Assembly (NCBI RefSeq): GCF_900143065.1
Contig: NZ_FRCX01000006.1
Coordinates: forward strand, 248,001 to 312,000
Direction: 5' to 3'
Origin: Duganella sacchari
GTDB taxonomy: Bacteria > Pseudomonadota > Gammaproteobacteria > Burkholderiales > Burkholderiaceae_D
DNA length: 64,000 bases
In this document: positions 8,862-18,127 of the stretch, one piece after another
Layout: each line of letters starts with the position of its first letter
Numbering within the stretch: position 1 is the first letter of the stretch
The notes under the pieces: generated by a model
Seen by the model: only the letters and a program-made list of their open reading frames with translations
The model's database searches: none
What the model was told of the DNA's origin: nothing
Position numbers and translations under genes: made by a program

Positions 8862-10604
8862 GTGAATGTAAAACGCTCCTCTTACTCTGGCCGCCTGCGC
8901 GCGGTTGCCGCCGCCCTGCTGGTCGCCATGCCGATGGCCATGGCGCAGACCGCGCTCGCGCCGGCCAAGATTCCGAATCTGCCTTCGCTGGGCGGTACCG
9001 AAAACCAGGATCTTTCCCCACTCATGGAACGCAAGCTGGGTGAGGAGATTATGCGCGATATCCGCCGCGACCGCGATTATCTTGATGATGGCCCCATCCT
9101 CGAATACATGAACAACTTCGGCAATACGCTGGTGGACGCCCGTCCCGGGGCGCGCGGCGAGGCCAAGTACGATTACTTTTTCTTTGTGGTGCGTGACCCG
9201 CAGCTGAATGCGTTTGCGCTGCCGGGTGGCTTTATCGCGGTGCACTCGGCGCTGCTGCTGGCGGCGCAGAACGAGTCCGAACTGGCTTCGGTGCTGGGCC
9301 ACGAGATCGGCCACGTGGTGCAGCGGCACATCGCCCGGTCTATCGGCCAGCAGAAGCAGGATGCGCTGATCCCACTGGCGGCCATGATTCTGGCGGCGCT
9401 GGCTTCGCGCCAGGGCGGCGATGCGGCGATGGGCGTGTTCCTCGGCGGCCAGGGGATTGCGATTCAGCGACAACTCAATTTTGGCCGCGATGCGGAGCGC
9501 GAGGCAGACCGCATCGGGTTCCAGATCATGGGCGAAGCGGGGTTTGATACCTCGGGCATGGTGGCCTTCTTCCAGCAGATGCAGAATGCGACCAAGGCCT
9601 ATAGCGACCTGGTGCCTTCGTGGTTGCTGACCCACCCGCTGACTTCCGAACGTATCGCCGACATCCAGGCGCGCATCCGCGAGCAGCCGTACAAGCAGCG
9701 GGTCGACAGCCTGGACTTTTATCTGGTGCGCTCGCGCGCCCGCGTGCTGCAAGACCAGAGTGCCAGTGGCTATAACGAGGCCAGGATGTTCTTCCAGTCG
9801 CAGATTCTGCAGGAGAGCTGGCAGCAGAAGGCGGCCGGCCAATATGGTCTGGCCTTCCTGAGCATGAAGCAGGGCGACACGGCCGCCGCGCAGAGCTGGC
9901 TGGACCAAGCCTACGCGACCGTGAATGCGCCGGCACCCAAGATCGGCCTGTCTTCCGCACCGCGTGGCCGGGCGGAGACTATCTTTGCCGCCACCTCGAT
10001 CGAGATCAAGCTGGCGCAGCCGGACAACAAGGAAGTGTTGGCCAAGGCCGTCAAGGAAGCCGAGGCGGCGCATCTGAAATTCCCGCTGTCGCGCGGTATC
10101 GCACACCAGTACGGCGAGGCGATGCTGGCGGCAGGTCAGCTGGAGGAAGCCGCTGTCTACCTGCGTGACCAGGCGCAGCTGTATCGTGAAGACATTGAAG
10201 CCTACGATCTGCTGGCGCAGGTGTATGCCAAGCAGGGCAAGCTGGCCTTGCAGCACATCGCGCTGGCGGAGTCCTACGCGTTGCAGGGCGGTGTGCTGTC
10301 GGCGCTGGACCAGCTGAACTTGGCGCGCAAGGCGCCCGATGCGTCGTTCTACGATCAGTCGCTGATCGATGCGCGTGAACGCGAGTGGCAAGCGCGTCGC
10401 CGCGAAGAGATGGGCGACAAGGGCAAGAAGGATATGGCGGAAACGCGTCCAGCCTTTAAGGCCGAATTCAAGTCAGGGCCGGACAAGGACGCCAGCCCGT
10501 TTGACCGCTATAACAATATGTTCAACCAGTCCACCAATCCGTTTGATCGTCTGCGCAAGCAGAACGATAACGACCTCACATCGCCGAGGCTGATGGCTCG
10601 CTGA
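8862..10604 (+). CDS. M48-family periplasmic metalloprotease with TPR tail (BepA-like)
   Basis: 580-residue exported zinc protease/chaperone related to BepA, which helps outer-membrane protein and LPS-transport assembly. It has a Sec signal peptide ending near MAMA|QTALA, the zinc motif HEIGH within LGHEIGHVVQRHIA, the third-ligand region READRIGFQIM, and a C-terminal TPR-like half from about residue 330. The start is GTG 8862 (VNVKRSSYSG). The C-terminal 60 residues are charged and disordered. Its 3' end overlaps the converging gene by 29 bases. Confidence 0.9.
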   Translation: MNVKRSSYSGRLRAVAAALLVAMPMAMAQTALAPAKIPNLPSLGGTENQDLSPLMERKLGEEIMRDIRRDRDYLDDGPILEYMNNFGNTLVDARPGARGEAKYDYFFFVVRDPQLNAFALPGGFIAVHSALLLAAQNESELASVLGHEIGHVVQRHIARSIGQQKQDALIPLAAMILAALASRQGGDAAMGVFLGGQGIAIQRQLNFGRDAEREADRIGFQIMGEAGFDTSGMVAFFQQMQNATKAYSDLVPSWLLTHPLTSERIADIQARIREQPYKQRVDSLDFYLVRSRARVLQDQSASGYNEARMFFQSQILQESWQQKAAGQYGLAFLSMKQGDTAAAQSWLDQAYATVNAPAPKIGLSSAPRGRAETIFAATSIEIKLAQPDNKEVLAKAVKEAEAAHLKFPLSRGIAHQYGEAMLAAGQLEEAAVYLRDQAQLYREDIEAYDLLAQVYAKQGKLALQHIALAESYALQGGVLSALDQLNLARKAPDASFYDQSLIDAREREWQARRREEMGDKGKKDMAETRPAFKAEFKSGPDKDASPFDRYNNMFNQSTNPFDRLRKQNDNDLTSPRLMAR

Positions 10605-11163
10605 CGAAACCGAAGCGCGCCGCCAGCCCATCGGCGGCGATGCGCTCTACCGGCACGCTTTGCAGCGTCAGCTCGCCTGCGCTGCGGCCTTCCATCCAGT
10701 CCAGCAGCACTTCATCCGCCACTGCGGCGCCGTTCATGTGCAACTGCGGCAGCACTTGCGCGAAGTCGCGGTCATCGAGTTGCGCGACTACCGCGCCGCT
10801 GCGCAGGATCAGCGCGCCGGTGTCGGTGAGGAACGCGGCATCAATGGCGTCCAGCGCGGCGCCGGTGTGCAGCATCCAGCCCGCAGCCGGATCGGTGCGG
10901 ACGATGTACGGCGTTGCTTCCAGCTGTACGTACACGCGCTGCGGCCCGTTCTGGAAATACCAGCAGCCGCGCTCATCGACCGCATAGTTGCGCGTGATGA
11001 AGCCGACCAGCGCGGCGTTGCTCAGCTTGTCGCCAGGCAGATTGAAGTGCTGGGCGCGCTCATCGCGCATGCGCCAGTTGCCGCGCGCGTCGAGCGCCAG
11101 CCAGCCATAGCAGTGGGGCACGTTGGGCCACTTGGCCAACGCCTGTTTGACGATGTCATCCAT
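10576..11163 (-). CDS. Conserved beta-proteobacterial protein of unknown function
   Basis: 195-residue soluble protein beginning MDDIVKQALAKWPNVPHCYG, a form I recognise from many Burkholderiales genomes where it is annotated only as a DUF; I am not sure of the family number. It contains CWYFQNGPQRVYVQLE, and no signal peptide or membrane segment is seen. ATG 11163 overlaps the end of the YheT-like gene by 8 bases, so the two are probably co-translated. The open frame continues upstream of this start, but that part is shadow of the hydrolase gene. Confidence 0.8.
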   Translation of the reverse strand: MDDIVKQALAKWPNVPHCYGWLALDARGNWRMRDERAQHFNLPGDKLSNAALVGFITRNYAVDERGCWYFQNGPQRVYVQLEATPYIVRTDPAAGWMLHTGAALDAIDAAFLTDTGALILRSGAVVAQLDDRDFAQVLPQLHMNGAAVADEVLLDWMEGRSAGELTLQSVPVERIAADGLAARFGFVSEPSASAM

Positions 11164-12106
11164 GTTGTTCGAGGAAGTGAAGCAGCTTGGTCGGCAGCCA
11201 GTTGATGCGGCCCGGCAGTCCACCGACGGCAAAGCCGACATGGCCGCCGTGTTCAGGATAGTCCAATACCACGCGCGATGACGCACGCTGCGGCAGGTGA
11301 CGGCCGGGCAGGAAAGGATCATTCTTTGCGTTCAGCACCAGCGTAGGAACGGTAATATCGTCGAGCACGTGTTTGGCGCTGGCGCGGTGCCAATAATCGT
11401 CCGTGTCGCGGTAACCGTGCAACGGCGCGGTGACCACGTTGTCAAATGCATACAGGTCGCGTGCCGCGTGCAAGGCATCCACATCGAACAGGCCGGGAAA
11501 CTGTTGTAGTTTGGCTACGCACTTTGGTTTCAGGGTTTGCAGGAACATGCGCGTGTACAGCATGTTGAAACCGCTCGACAGCGAGGCGCCGCCTTGCGCC
11601 AGATCCAGTGGCGCCGAGACAGCGCATGCCGCATCCACAAAATCGGCCTGGTGCTGGGATTCACCGAGCCAGCGCAGCAGCGCGTTGCCGCCCAGCGAGA
11701 CGCCGGTGGCGTAGAACTTGCCGCTGTCTCCCGCGCGGCGTTGGTGCAGGCGGCGGATGATCCAGTTGATTTCTGCGGCGTCGCCGGAATGGTAGAAACG
11801 TGGCGCGCGGTTGGCTTCGCCCGAGCAGCCGCGGAAATGCGGCACGGCGCCGGACCAGCCGCGTGCCTGGATGTCCGCCATCAGCGCGCGCGCGTAATGG
11901 CTGTCCGACGAGCCTTCCAGGCCATGGAACAGCACCACGAATGGCTGGCCTGGCTGGCCGTCGACAAAATCCACATCGATGAAGTCACCGTCGGGCGTAT
12001 CCCAGCGTTCGCGCCGGAACGCCACCGGCGGCTTGCGGATCGCAATGGCCGGATAAATGGTTTGCAGGTGGCCGCTAGGCAGCCAGAACGGTGCGGTGTA
12101 CTTCAC
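11156..12106 (-). CDS. YheT-family alpha/beta hydrolase
   Basis: 316-residue hydrolase of the AB-hydrolase-1/YheT type. The N-terminus FWLPSGHLQTIYPA is diagnostic of the family. The nucleophile elbow is GVSLGGN, the oxyanion region FHGLEGSSDSHYA, the acid NAKNDPFLP, and the catalytic His in EHGGHVGF. The physiological substrate is unknown; the family includes esterases. It is first of a two-gene unit with the downstream 195-residue protein, and the NTF2-like gene ends 8 bases upstream of its start. Confidence 0.92.
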   Translation of the reverse strand: MKYTAPFWLPSGHLQTIYPAIAIRKPPVAFRRERWDTPDGDFIDVDFVDGQPGQPFVVLFHGLEGSSDSHYARALMADIQARGWSGAVPHFRGCSGEANRAPRFYHSGDAAEINWIIRRLHQRRAGDSGKFYATGVSLGGNALLRWLGESQHQADFVDAACAVSAPLDLAQGGASLSSGFNMLYTRMFLQTLKPKCVAKLQQFPGLFDVDALHAARDLYAFDNVVTAPLHGYRDTDDYWHRASAKHVLDDITVPTLVLNAKNDPFLPGRHLPQRASSRVVLDYPEHGGHVGFAVGGLPGRINWLPTKLLHFLEQHG

Positions 12107-12114
12107 GGCGACAA

Positions 12115-12537
12115 CTAATGCAGGATTTGTGCGCGCGTATCGACCGGCGCCGCCCCCGGCGCAACGGACACATGGTGCAGCACGATGCGCCAGCCTTTTG
12201 GCGTTTTCGCGTACACATTGGTCGCCAGCAGATGCGCCGGATCGCTGGTTCCGGCAGTCGAGCCTTCCACCACGGTGTGGACCGAGCTCATCAGGGTATG
12301 GGTTTCGTGCAGCTGCGACGGCAGGATGTGCAGGCCGCCGTGTTCAAGGATGGCGGCCCAGGAGGCGCGGATCGCCGCGTGGCCGATCAGGCGTTGGCCG
12401 CCCGGATGCACGCAGACGATCTCATCGTCATCGGCCCACAGGGCCATCAGCGCTTCCAGGTCAGCGCGGTTCAGGGCGTCGTAGAAAGCCGCTTCGGTTT
12501 CAGCGGCGCTACCGTTGTGCTCTTTCTTGGCTGGCAT
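12115..12537 (-). CDS. SnoaL/NTF2-like (DUF4440-type) protein
   Basis: 140-residue cone-shaped-fold protein: an N-terminal helix EAAFYDALNRADLEALMALWADDDE, the motif CVHPGGQRLIGHAAIRASW, and C-terminal strands ending GWRIVLHHVS. This form is common and is often annotated as a ketosteroid-isomerase-like or nuclear-transport-factor-2 family protein. No catalytic function is established. It lies 8 bases upstream of the YheT-like gene in the same direction. Confidence 0.85.
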   Translation of the reverse strand: MPAKKEHNGSAAETEAAFYDALNRADLEALMALWADDDEIVCVHPGGQRLIGHAAIRASWAAILEHGGLHILPSQLHETHTLMSSVHTVVEGSTAGTSDPAHLLATNVYAKTPKGWRIVLHHVSVAPGAAPVDTRAQILH

Positions 12538-12555
12538 GGTGGGCGCTGGTTGGGG

Positions 12556-12747
12556 TTAGTGGTGGCCGACAACCGTGCCTGGCTTCAGGCGGTAAGCGGT
12601 GCCGCAGTATGGGCACTTGGCTTCGCCGTGGATGAATTCCAGGAACACGCGCGGGTGCGACGACCACAGCGGCATGGCTGGGTTGGGGCAGTGCGCCGGC
12701 AGGTCTTTGCCATCGAGTTCAACAGCGGCGGTGTGTGGATTGGTCAT
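12556..12747 (-). CDS. Small zinc-finger protein (zf-CHCC, NDUFS6-like)
   Basis: 63-residue protein with the C-H-C-C zinc site: HCP near residue 20, SHPRVFLE, then CPYCGTAY. The same fold occurs in the complex I accessory subunit NDUFS6, and short bacterial versions are common in beta-proteobacteria. The start is ATG 12747 (MTNPHTAAVEL). It sits at the head of the leftward gene group 10576-12747. Confidence 0.88.
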   Translation of the reverse strand: MTNPHTAAVELDGKDLPAHCPNPAMPLWSSHPRVFLEFIHGEAKCPYCGTAYRLKPGTVVGHH

Positions 12748-12882
12748 TTCTTGTGGCTCCGGATGGCTGAGAGAAAACCACGATTTTAACGGATTCGCGC
12801 ACTGAGCAAAAATCGTCGGTAAAATAGCGCCTCTACAACCCTGCCCCTGCCGCCCGTGTGGCAGGAATGCCACAAGCGATCC

Positions 12883-13629
12883 ATGACTGAATCAAGCAGC
12901 ACTGCCACCCTGGCCTGCGTCTCGGCACCTCACGAACCCTCCTGGCGCGAAGGCGTGAAAACCGGCATGCCGTCACTGTTTGGCATTGGCGCCTGGGGCC
13001 TGGTGGTGGGGATTGCGATGGTCAAGTCCGGGCTGGCGATCCCGCAGGCGCTGGGCATGACGCTGATGGTGTTTGCCGGTTCCGCCCAGCTGGCCGCCTT
13101 GCCCCTGATTGCCTCCAATGCTCCCGTTTGGGTCATCTTCCTGACCGCTTTGGTCGTCAACTTACGTTTTGTGATTTTCTCGGCGCTGCTGGCGCCGCAC
13201 TTTTCCCACCTGCCATGGCGGCAGCGCCTGATGCTGGGCTACGTCGCCGGCGACATGACGGTCGCGCTGTTCCTGCAAAAATACCCGTCCGAAGCGCCAC
13301 AGGTCGGCAAGTTGTCGTATTTGAAAGGCCTGCTATATCCAAACTGGATTTCGTGGCAGGTTGGCTCAATTGCCGGCATCTTCCTTGGCAGTACCGTGCC
13401 GGCCGAGTGGGGCCTGAGTTTTGCCGGCACGCTGGCGATCATTTGCGTGATGATCCCGCTGATGGTGGGCCGCCCCGCGCTGTGTGGCGTGCTGGTGGCG
13501 GGCGCCGTCTCGGTGCTGGCACATGACCTGCCGTACAAGCTGGGGCTGCTGGTTGCCGTCCTGGTCGGCATGCTGACCGCCATGGTCATTGAAGAAACCG
13601 CTGACAAATGGAGAAGCAAACGTGGCTGA
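12883..13629 (+). CDS. azlC: AzlC-family branched-chain amino acid exporter, large subunit
   Basis: 248-residue inner-membrane protein with about seven hydrophobic segments. It has typical AzlC features: SWREGVKTGMPSLFGIGAWG at the start, the hairpin FAGSAQLAAL, and NLRFVIFSALLAPHF. With AzlD it exports branched-chain amino acids or analogues. ATG 12883 gives a normal N-terminus; an upstream ATG at 12856 adds nine unrelated residues. The azlD start overlaps its end by 8 bases. Confidence 0.93.
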   Translation: MTESSSTATLACVSAPHEPSWREGVKTGMPSLFGIGAWGLVVGIAMVKSGLAIPQALGMTLMVFAGSAQLAALPLIASNAPVWVIFLTALVVNLRFVIFSALLAPHFSHLPWRQRLMLGYVAGDMTVALFLQKYPSEAPQVGKLSYLKGLLYPNWISWQVGSIAGIFLGSTVPAEWGLSFAGTLAIICVMIPLMVGRPALCGVLVAGAVSVLAHDLPYKLGLLVAVLVGMLTAMVIEETADKWRSKRG

Positions 13630-13954
13630 CTGGGAAATCTGGCTGGTGATTTTTGTGCTGGCGCTGGCCACGGCCTGCACCCGCAGCTCTTTCTGGCTGA
13701 TCGGCCATCACATCACGATTCCCAAACGCGTGCAGGAAATGCTGCGTTTCGCGCCGGCCTGCGCCCTGGCCGCCATCGTGGCGCCTGATCTGATCCTGGC
13801 AGCCGACGGCCATGCCGTGCTGGATGCGGGCAACCTCAAACTCGTCTCTGGTATTGTTGCCACGATTTATTATTTGCTGCGTCGCAATATGCTGGAAACT
13901 ATCGTCTTTGGCATGGCTTTCTTTACAGTATTACGTCTGTTTCCTGTAACTTAA
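13622..13954 (+). CDS. azlD: AzlD-family branched-chain amino acid exporter, small subunit
   Basis: 110-residue membrane protein with three to four hydrophobic helices. The family pattern is VADWEIWLVIFVLALATACT, RVQEMLRFAPACALAAIVAP, then a final YYLLRRNMLETIVFGM. GTG 13622 overlaps azlC by 8 bases and is preceded by GGAG, so it is preferred over the upstream in-frame ATG at 13589 buried in azlC. Confidence 0.9.
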   Translation: MADWEIWLVIFVLALATACTRSSFWLIGHHITIPKRVQEMLRFAPACALAAIVAPDLILAADGHAVLDAGNLKLVSGIVATIYYLLRRNMLETIVFGMAFFTVLRLFPVT

Positions 13955-14021
13955 TAACAGAAAAATCACCTTCGGCTTGCGGTAAAATAGCGCTCTTCCA
14001 ACAACTCGACCTTGGGTAGCC

Positions 14022-15236
14022 ATGTCCGCTGTTCTGAACTTCATCCGTCTGCAAGACCTCATCGATCAAAATGCCCTGCAAGGCAAGCGCGTTTTCATCC
14101 GCGCCGACCTGAACGTTCCGCAGGATGATGCCGGCAATATCACCGAAGATACGCGCATCCGCGCTTCGGTGCCTGCCATTAAGGCAGCGGTGGCCGCTGG
14201 CGCCAAGGTCATGGTCACGTCCCACCTGGGCCGTCCGACTGAAGGCGAATTCAAGCCGGAAGACAGCCTGGCGCCCGTCGCCCAACGCCTGTCCGAGCTG
14301 CTGGGCCAAACGGTTGAACTGAAGCAGAACTGGGTCGATGGCGCCGGTCTGGAAGACCTGCAATCGGGCCAAGTGGTATTACTGGAAAATGTCCGCGTCA
14401 ACAAAGGCGAAAAGAAGAACGCCGACGAACTGGCACAGAAAATGGCCAAACTGTGCGACATCTACATCAATGACGCCTTCGGTACCGCACACCGCGCCGA
14501 AGCCTCGACCCACGGTATCGCCAAGTTTGCCCCAGTGGCCGCTGCTGGCCCGCTGCTGGCCGCCGAGCTGGACGCGCTGGGCAAGGCGCTGGGCGCCCCA
14601 GCCCGTCCGCTGCTGGCCATCGTCGCCGGTTCGAAAGTTTCCTCCAAATTGTCGATCCTGAAAGCGCTGGCTGACAAGGTGGACAACCTGATCGTTGGTG
14701 GCGGCATTGCCAACACCTTCATGAAGGCCGTGGGCCTGAACATCGGCAAGTCGCTGGTGGAAAATGATCTGGTTGACGAAGCCAAAGCCATCATCGACAT
14801 CATGGCCAAGCGCGGCGCGCAAGTGCCGATTCCGGTCGATGTGGTGTGCGCCAAGGAATTCTCGCCGACCGCCGTGGCCACCATCAAGGACGTGAAAGAC
14901 GTGGCCGATGACGACATGATCCTGGACATCGGTCCTAAAACCGCCGCCCAGCTGGCTGAGCAGATCGGCGCCGCCGGCACCATCGTATGGAACGGCCCGG
15001 TCGGCGTGTTCGAATTCGACCAGTTCGGCGAAGGCACCAAAACGCTGGCGCTGGCAATCGCCCAGTCGAAAGCGTTCTCGATCGCTGGCGGTGGCGACAC
15101 CCTGGCGGCAATCGCCAAGTACGACATTACCGATCAGGTAGGCTACATCTCCACCGGCGGCGGCGCTTTCCTGGAATTCCTGGAAGGCAAAACCCTGCCA
15201 GCCGTCGAGATCCTGACCCAGCGCGCAGCAAAATAA
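14022..15236 (+). CDS. pgk: Phosphoglycerate kinase
   Basis: 404-residue glycolytic enzyme that transfers the 1-phosphate of 1,3-bisphosphoglycerate to ADP. N-domain motifs [13 protein letters not shown] and [10 protein letters not shown] are present. The C-domain has the nucleotide site [10 protein letters not shown], and [12 protein letters not shown] near the end. It is slightly longer than average because of a short N-terminal extension before the core. It is followed by pyk and fba in the same direction, giving a lower-glycolysis block. Confidence 0.98.
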   Translation: MSAVLNFIRLQDLIDQNALQGKRVFIRADLNVPQDDAGNITEDTRIRASVPAIKAAVAAGAKVMVTSHLGRPTEGEFKPEDSLAPVAQRLSELLGQTVELKQNWVDGAGLEDLQSGQVVLLENVRVNKGEKKNADELAQKMAKLCDIYINDAFGTAHRAEASTHGIAKFAPVAAAGPLLAAELDALGKALGAPARPLLAIVAGSKVSSKLSILKALADKVDNLIVGGGIANTFMKAVGLNIGKSLVENDLVDEAKAIIDIMAKRGAQVPIPVDVVCAKEFSPTAVATIKDVKDVADDDMILDIGPKTAAQLAEQIGAAGTIVWNGPVGVFEFDQFGEGTKTLALAIAQSKAFSIAGGGDTLAAIAKYDITDQVGYISTGGGAFLEFLEGKTLPAVEILTQRAAK

Positions 15237-15263
15237 GGGGTAGTGAATAGCACGGTCGTGCTT

Positions 15264-15278
15264 TGTAGCAAATTAACA
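15264..15278 (+). promoter_or_regulatory. Upstream copy of a TGTAG-N5-(c/t)(t/a)ACA operator-like site before pyk
   Basis: TGTAGCAAATTAACA is an imperfect 15-bp palindrome. The flanking 18 bases match the second copy at 15314-15331 in 16 positions. The copies are 52 bases apart, about five helical turns, so a regulator could bind both on the same DNA face. See the second site for the proposed regulator. Confidence 0.45.
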
Positions 15279-15298
15279 GTAGAATCCAGGTAATGCCT

Positions 15299-15346
15299 GA
15301 GAAGGGCATCAAATTTGTAGCAAATCTACAGATTTGATGTCTTCTC
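15299..15346 (+). other. Long hairpin in the pgk-pyk spacer
   Basis: Stem 15299-15305 with 15340-15346 continues, after one bulged G, into 15307-15320 with 15326-15339 (one G-T position), leaving a 5-base loop. The total is about 21 pairs in 48 bases. No T-run follows, so it is not a simple terminator. It ends 74 bases before the pyk ATG and could be an mRNA-stabilising or attenuating structure, or simply reflect the palindromic operator at its tip. Confidence 0.6.
15316..15330 (+). promoter_or_regulatory. Perfect palindrome TGTAG-N5-CTACA, candidate HexR-type operator of pyk
   Basis: A 15-bp palindrome with perfect 5-bp arms. HexR, the RpiR-family regulator of central sugar metabolism, binds 15-bp palindromes of the form TGTA-N7-TACA and controls pyk in other proteobacteria. 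This site matches that architecture and location. The regulator itself is not in the window, so the name is inference. Confidence 0.45.
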
Positions 15347-15420
15347 TGTAATAAAGTGCAGCTTTCCTGGTCTTCGCTACCCGCGGAGACTGTTCGCATG
15401 ACCTACCGCTAAGGAATACT

Positions 15421-16869
15421 ATGTCTCGTAGCACCAAAATTGTCGCCACGATCGGCCCAGCTTCTACCGACTTCAACGTACTGGTCAAAATGATACGTGG
15501 GGGTGTGGATGTCGTGCGCCTGAACTTCTCGCACGGCAAAGCGCAGGATCATATCGACCGCGCGCGTCTGGTGCGCGAGGCAGCTGCCGAGTGCGGCCGC
15601 GAAGTGGCGATCATGGCGGACATGCAGGGCCCGAAAATCCGCGTTGGCAAATTTGAGAGTGGTAAGATCGAACTGGCCAAGGGCGACAAGTTCATCCTGG
15701 ACGCCAAGTGGGGCGAAAACGGCGAACTGGGCACCCAGGACCGCGTGGGCCTGGACTACAAGGCACTGCCGCAAGACGTGCGCCCGGACGACCAGTTGCT
15801 GCTGAACGATGGTCTGATCGTGCTGGTGGTGGAAAAAGTGGTGGGCAGCGAGATTTACACCGTCGTCAAGATCGGCGGCGAACTGTCCAATAACAAGGGC
15901 ATCAACCGTCTGGGTGGCGGCCTGACCGCACCGGCGCTGACCGCCAAGGACATGGAAGACATCAAGACGGCAATGAGTTTCCAGGCTGATTACCTGGCGA
16001 TCTCGTTCCCGAAAAGCGCAACCGATATGGAAATGGCGCGCCAGCTGGCCAATATCGCCGGCGAGCCATTCGGCCACAAGCCGCTGATGATTGCCAAGAT
16101 CGAGCGTGCCGAAGCGATCCCTGTGCTGCAGGAGATCCTCGACGCCTCGGACGGCATCATGGTCGCGCGTGGCGACCTGGCGGTGGAAGTAGGTAACGCT
16201 GCAGTACCGGCGCTGCAAAAGCGCATGATCCGCATGGCGCGCGAGTCGAACAAGCTGGCGATCACCGCGACCCAAATGATGGAGTCGATGATCTTCAATG
16301 CGGTGCCGACCCGCGCGGAAGTCTCGGACGTGGCCAATGCCGTGCTGGACGGTACCGATGCCGTGATGACGTCGGCTGAAACCGCCTCGGGCCGCTACCC
16401 GATTGAAACTGTAGAAATGATGGCCGCGATCTGCGTGGAAGCCGAGCAGTCCGAGTACAACAAGCTCGACGCCGACTTCCTGAACGCGACCTTCACCCGT
16501 ATCGACCAGTCCATCGCCTACGGCGCGCTGTTCACCGCGCACCACCTGGCGGTAAAGGCGATTGTGGCGTTGACCGAGTCCGGTTCGACCGCACTCTGGA
16601 TGAGCCGCCACAACATCGATACACCGATTTATGCGCTGACGCCGTCAACCACTACTCTGCGTAAAGTGGCGCTGTACCGCAACGTCAAGGCCTACAATCT
16701 GCAGCAGGAAGGCGGTAGCGCCGTGGTGCTGAAGAAGGCGGAAGAGCTGCTGGTAGAGCATGGTGTGGTCAAGAAGGGCGACATGATCGTCGTCACCTGG
16801 GGTTCCCCGATGGGCCAGGTGGGCGGTACCAACGCCCTCAAGATCGTCCGCGTCGGCGAGTTTAGTTAA
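15421..16869 (+). CDS. pyk: Pyruvate kinase
   Basis: 482-residue enzyme that makes pyruvate and ATP from phosphoenolpyruvate. Substrate and metal motifs are RSTKIVATIGPAS, RLNFSHG, MADMQGPKIR, the catalytic-lysine region LMIAKIERAEA, and GDLAVEVG. The C-terminal regulatory domain is complete. The spacer before it has two operator-like palindromes. fba starts 84 bases downstream. Confidence 0.98.
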   Translation: MSRSTKIVATIGPASTDFNVLVKMIRGGVDVVRLNFSHGKAQDHIDRARLVREAAAECGREVAIMADMQGPKIRVGKFESGKIELAKGDKFILDAKWGENGELGTQDRVGLDYKALPQDVRPDDQLLLNDGLIVLVVEKVVGSEIYTVVKIGGELSNNKGINRLGGGLTAPALTAKDMEDIKTAMSFQADYLAISFPKSATDMEMARQLANIAGEPFGHKPLMIAKIERAEAIPVLQEILDASDGIMVARGDLAVEVGNAAVPALQKRMIRMARESNKLAITATQMMESMIFNAVPTRAEVSDVANAVLDGTDAVMTSAETASGRYPIETVEMMAAICVEAEQSEYNKLDADFLNATFTRIDQSIAYGALFTAHHLAVKAIVALTESGSTALWMSRHNIDTPIYALTPSTTTLRKVALYRNVKAYNLQQEGGSAVVLKKAEELLVEHGVVKKGDMIVVTWGSPMGQVGGTNALKIVRVGEFS

Positions 16870-16953
16870 GTAAGACCGGTCGAGCGTCGCGCCCTGAGGA
16901 GGGCGTGGCTGTGCTCCCGGCAACCAGGTTTTTTTATTGTTTGGAGTATTACC

Positions 16954-18018
16954 ATGTCCCTCGTATCCATGCGTCAACTGCTGGACCACGCCGCTGAAAA
17001 CGGCTATGGCATTCCTGCTTTCAACGTCAACAATCTGGAACAAGTGCAGGCCATCATGGCTGCCGCCGATGCGCTGAATGCGCCGGTCATCATGCAAGCG
17101 TCCGCTGGCGCCCGCAAGTACGCTGGCGAAGCGTTCCTGCGCCACCTGATCGACGCCGCCATCGAAGCTTACCCGCACATCCCGGTCGTCATGCACCAGG
17201 ACCACGGCCAGTCGCCAGCAGTCTGCATGGCGGCAATCCGCTCGGGCTTCAGCTCGGTGATGATGGACGGTTCGCTGGAAGCCGACGGCAAATCGGTGGC
17301 TTCCTACGAATACAACGTCGAAGTATCGCGCGAAGTGGTGAAATTCTCGCACGCGATCGGCGTCACCGTGGAAGCGGAACTGGGCGTGCTCGGTTCGCTG
17401 GAAACCATGAAGGGCGACAAGGAAGACGGCCACGGCGCCGACGGCACCATGACCCGCGAACAGCTGCTGACCGACGTTGCCCAGGCTGCCGACTTCGTGC
17501 AGAAAACCCAGTGCGACGCGCTGGCCATCGCTATCGGCACCTCGCACGGCGCCTACAAGTTCACCCGCAAGCCGACCGGCGACATCCTGGCAATCGACCG
17601 CATCAAGGAAATCCACGCGCGCATCCCGAACACCCACCTGGTGATGCACGGTTCGTCGTCGGTGCCGCAGGAACTGCTGGCCATCATCCGCGAATTCGGC
17701 GGTGACATGAAAGAAACCTATGGCGTGCCAGTCGAAGAAATCCAGGAAGGCATCCGTCACGGCGTTCGCAAGATCAATATCGACACCGACATCCGTCTGG
17801 CCATGACCGCCGCCGTGCGTCAGTATATGTTCCAGAACCCGTCGAAATTCGACCCGCGCGACTTCCTGAAGCCAGCCCGTCTGGCTGCCGAGCAAGTGGT
17901 ACGCGCGCGCTTCCAGGCGTTCGGCTGCGAAGGCCAGGCGTCGAAAATCAAGCAAATTCCGCTGGAAAAAATGGCGGAACGCTACAAAGCTGGCGAGTTG
18001 TCCCAGATTGTGAAGTAA
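16954..18018 (+). CDS. fba: Fructose-bisphosphate aldolase, class II (Calvin subtype)
   Basis: 354-residue zinc-dependent aldolase. Zinc ligands are in VMHQDHGQ and [20 protein letters not shown] starts the barrel, and the loop GAHKF-like GTSHGAYKF is present. A length near 350 and [18 protein letters not shown] fit the CbbA-like subgroup of class II enzymes. It lies downstream of pyk, with the terminator at 18069-18110 after it. Confidence 0.97.
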   Translation: MSLVSMRQLLDHAAENGYGIPAFNVNNLEQVQAIMAAADALNAPVIMQASAGARKYAGEAFLRHLIDAAIEAYPHIPVVMHQDHGQSPAVCMAAIRSGFSSVMMDGSLEADGKSVASYEYNVEVSREVVKFSHAIGVTVEAELGVLGSLETMKGDKEDGHGADGTMTREQLLTDVAQAADFVQKTQCDALAIAIGTSHGAYKFTRKPTGDILAIDRIKEIHARIPNTHLVMHGSSSVPQELLAIIREFGGDMKETYGVPVEEIQEGIRHGVRKINIDTDIRLAMTAAVRQYMFQNPSKFDPRDFLKPARLAAEQVVRARFQAFGCEGQASKIKQIPLEKMAERYKAGELSQIVK

Positions 18019-18033
18019 AATTCTGTTTTGGAA

Positions 18034-18059
18034 CGGATTGGTTCTTCTGGACCAATCCG
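18034..18059 (+). other. Hairpin after fba without T-run
   Basis: An 11-base stem (18034-18044 with 18049-18059, one G-T pair) and a TTCT loop. It is followed by GACTCTTTC rather than a clean T-tract. Immediately upstream of the stronger terminator, it may act with it or protect the 3' end of the fba transcript. Confidence 0.6.
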
Positions 18060-18068
18060 ACTCTTTCG

Positions 18069-18110
18069 ACCGGTGATCGAGGCTTCCTCCATCGCCGGTT
18101 TTCGCTTTTT
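18069..18110 (+). terminator. Rho-independent terminator between fba and purC
   Basis: The outer stem 18069-18077 with 18091-18099 (one G-T pair) encloses a short GAGG/CCTC inner stem. It is followed by TTTTCGCTTTTT. It separates the glycolytic genes from the purine operon. Confidence 0.85.
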
Positions 18111-18127
18111 CATTACATTCCCCTGCT

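Noticed and set aside
12815..13992. Identical CGGTAAAATAGCGC before azlC (12818-12831) and nearly before pgk (13980-13993), as promoter -10 regions.
   Set aside because: TAAAAT is a plausible -10 in both, but I found no -35 at the right spacing for either, so no promoter is called.
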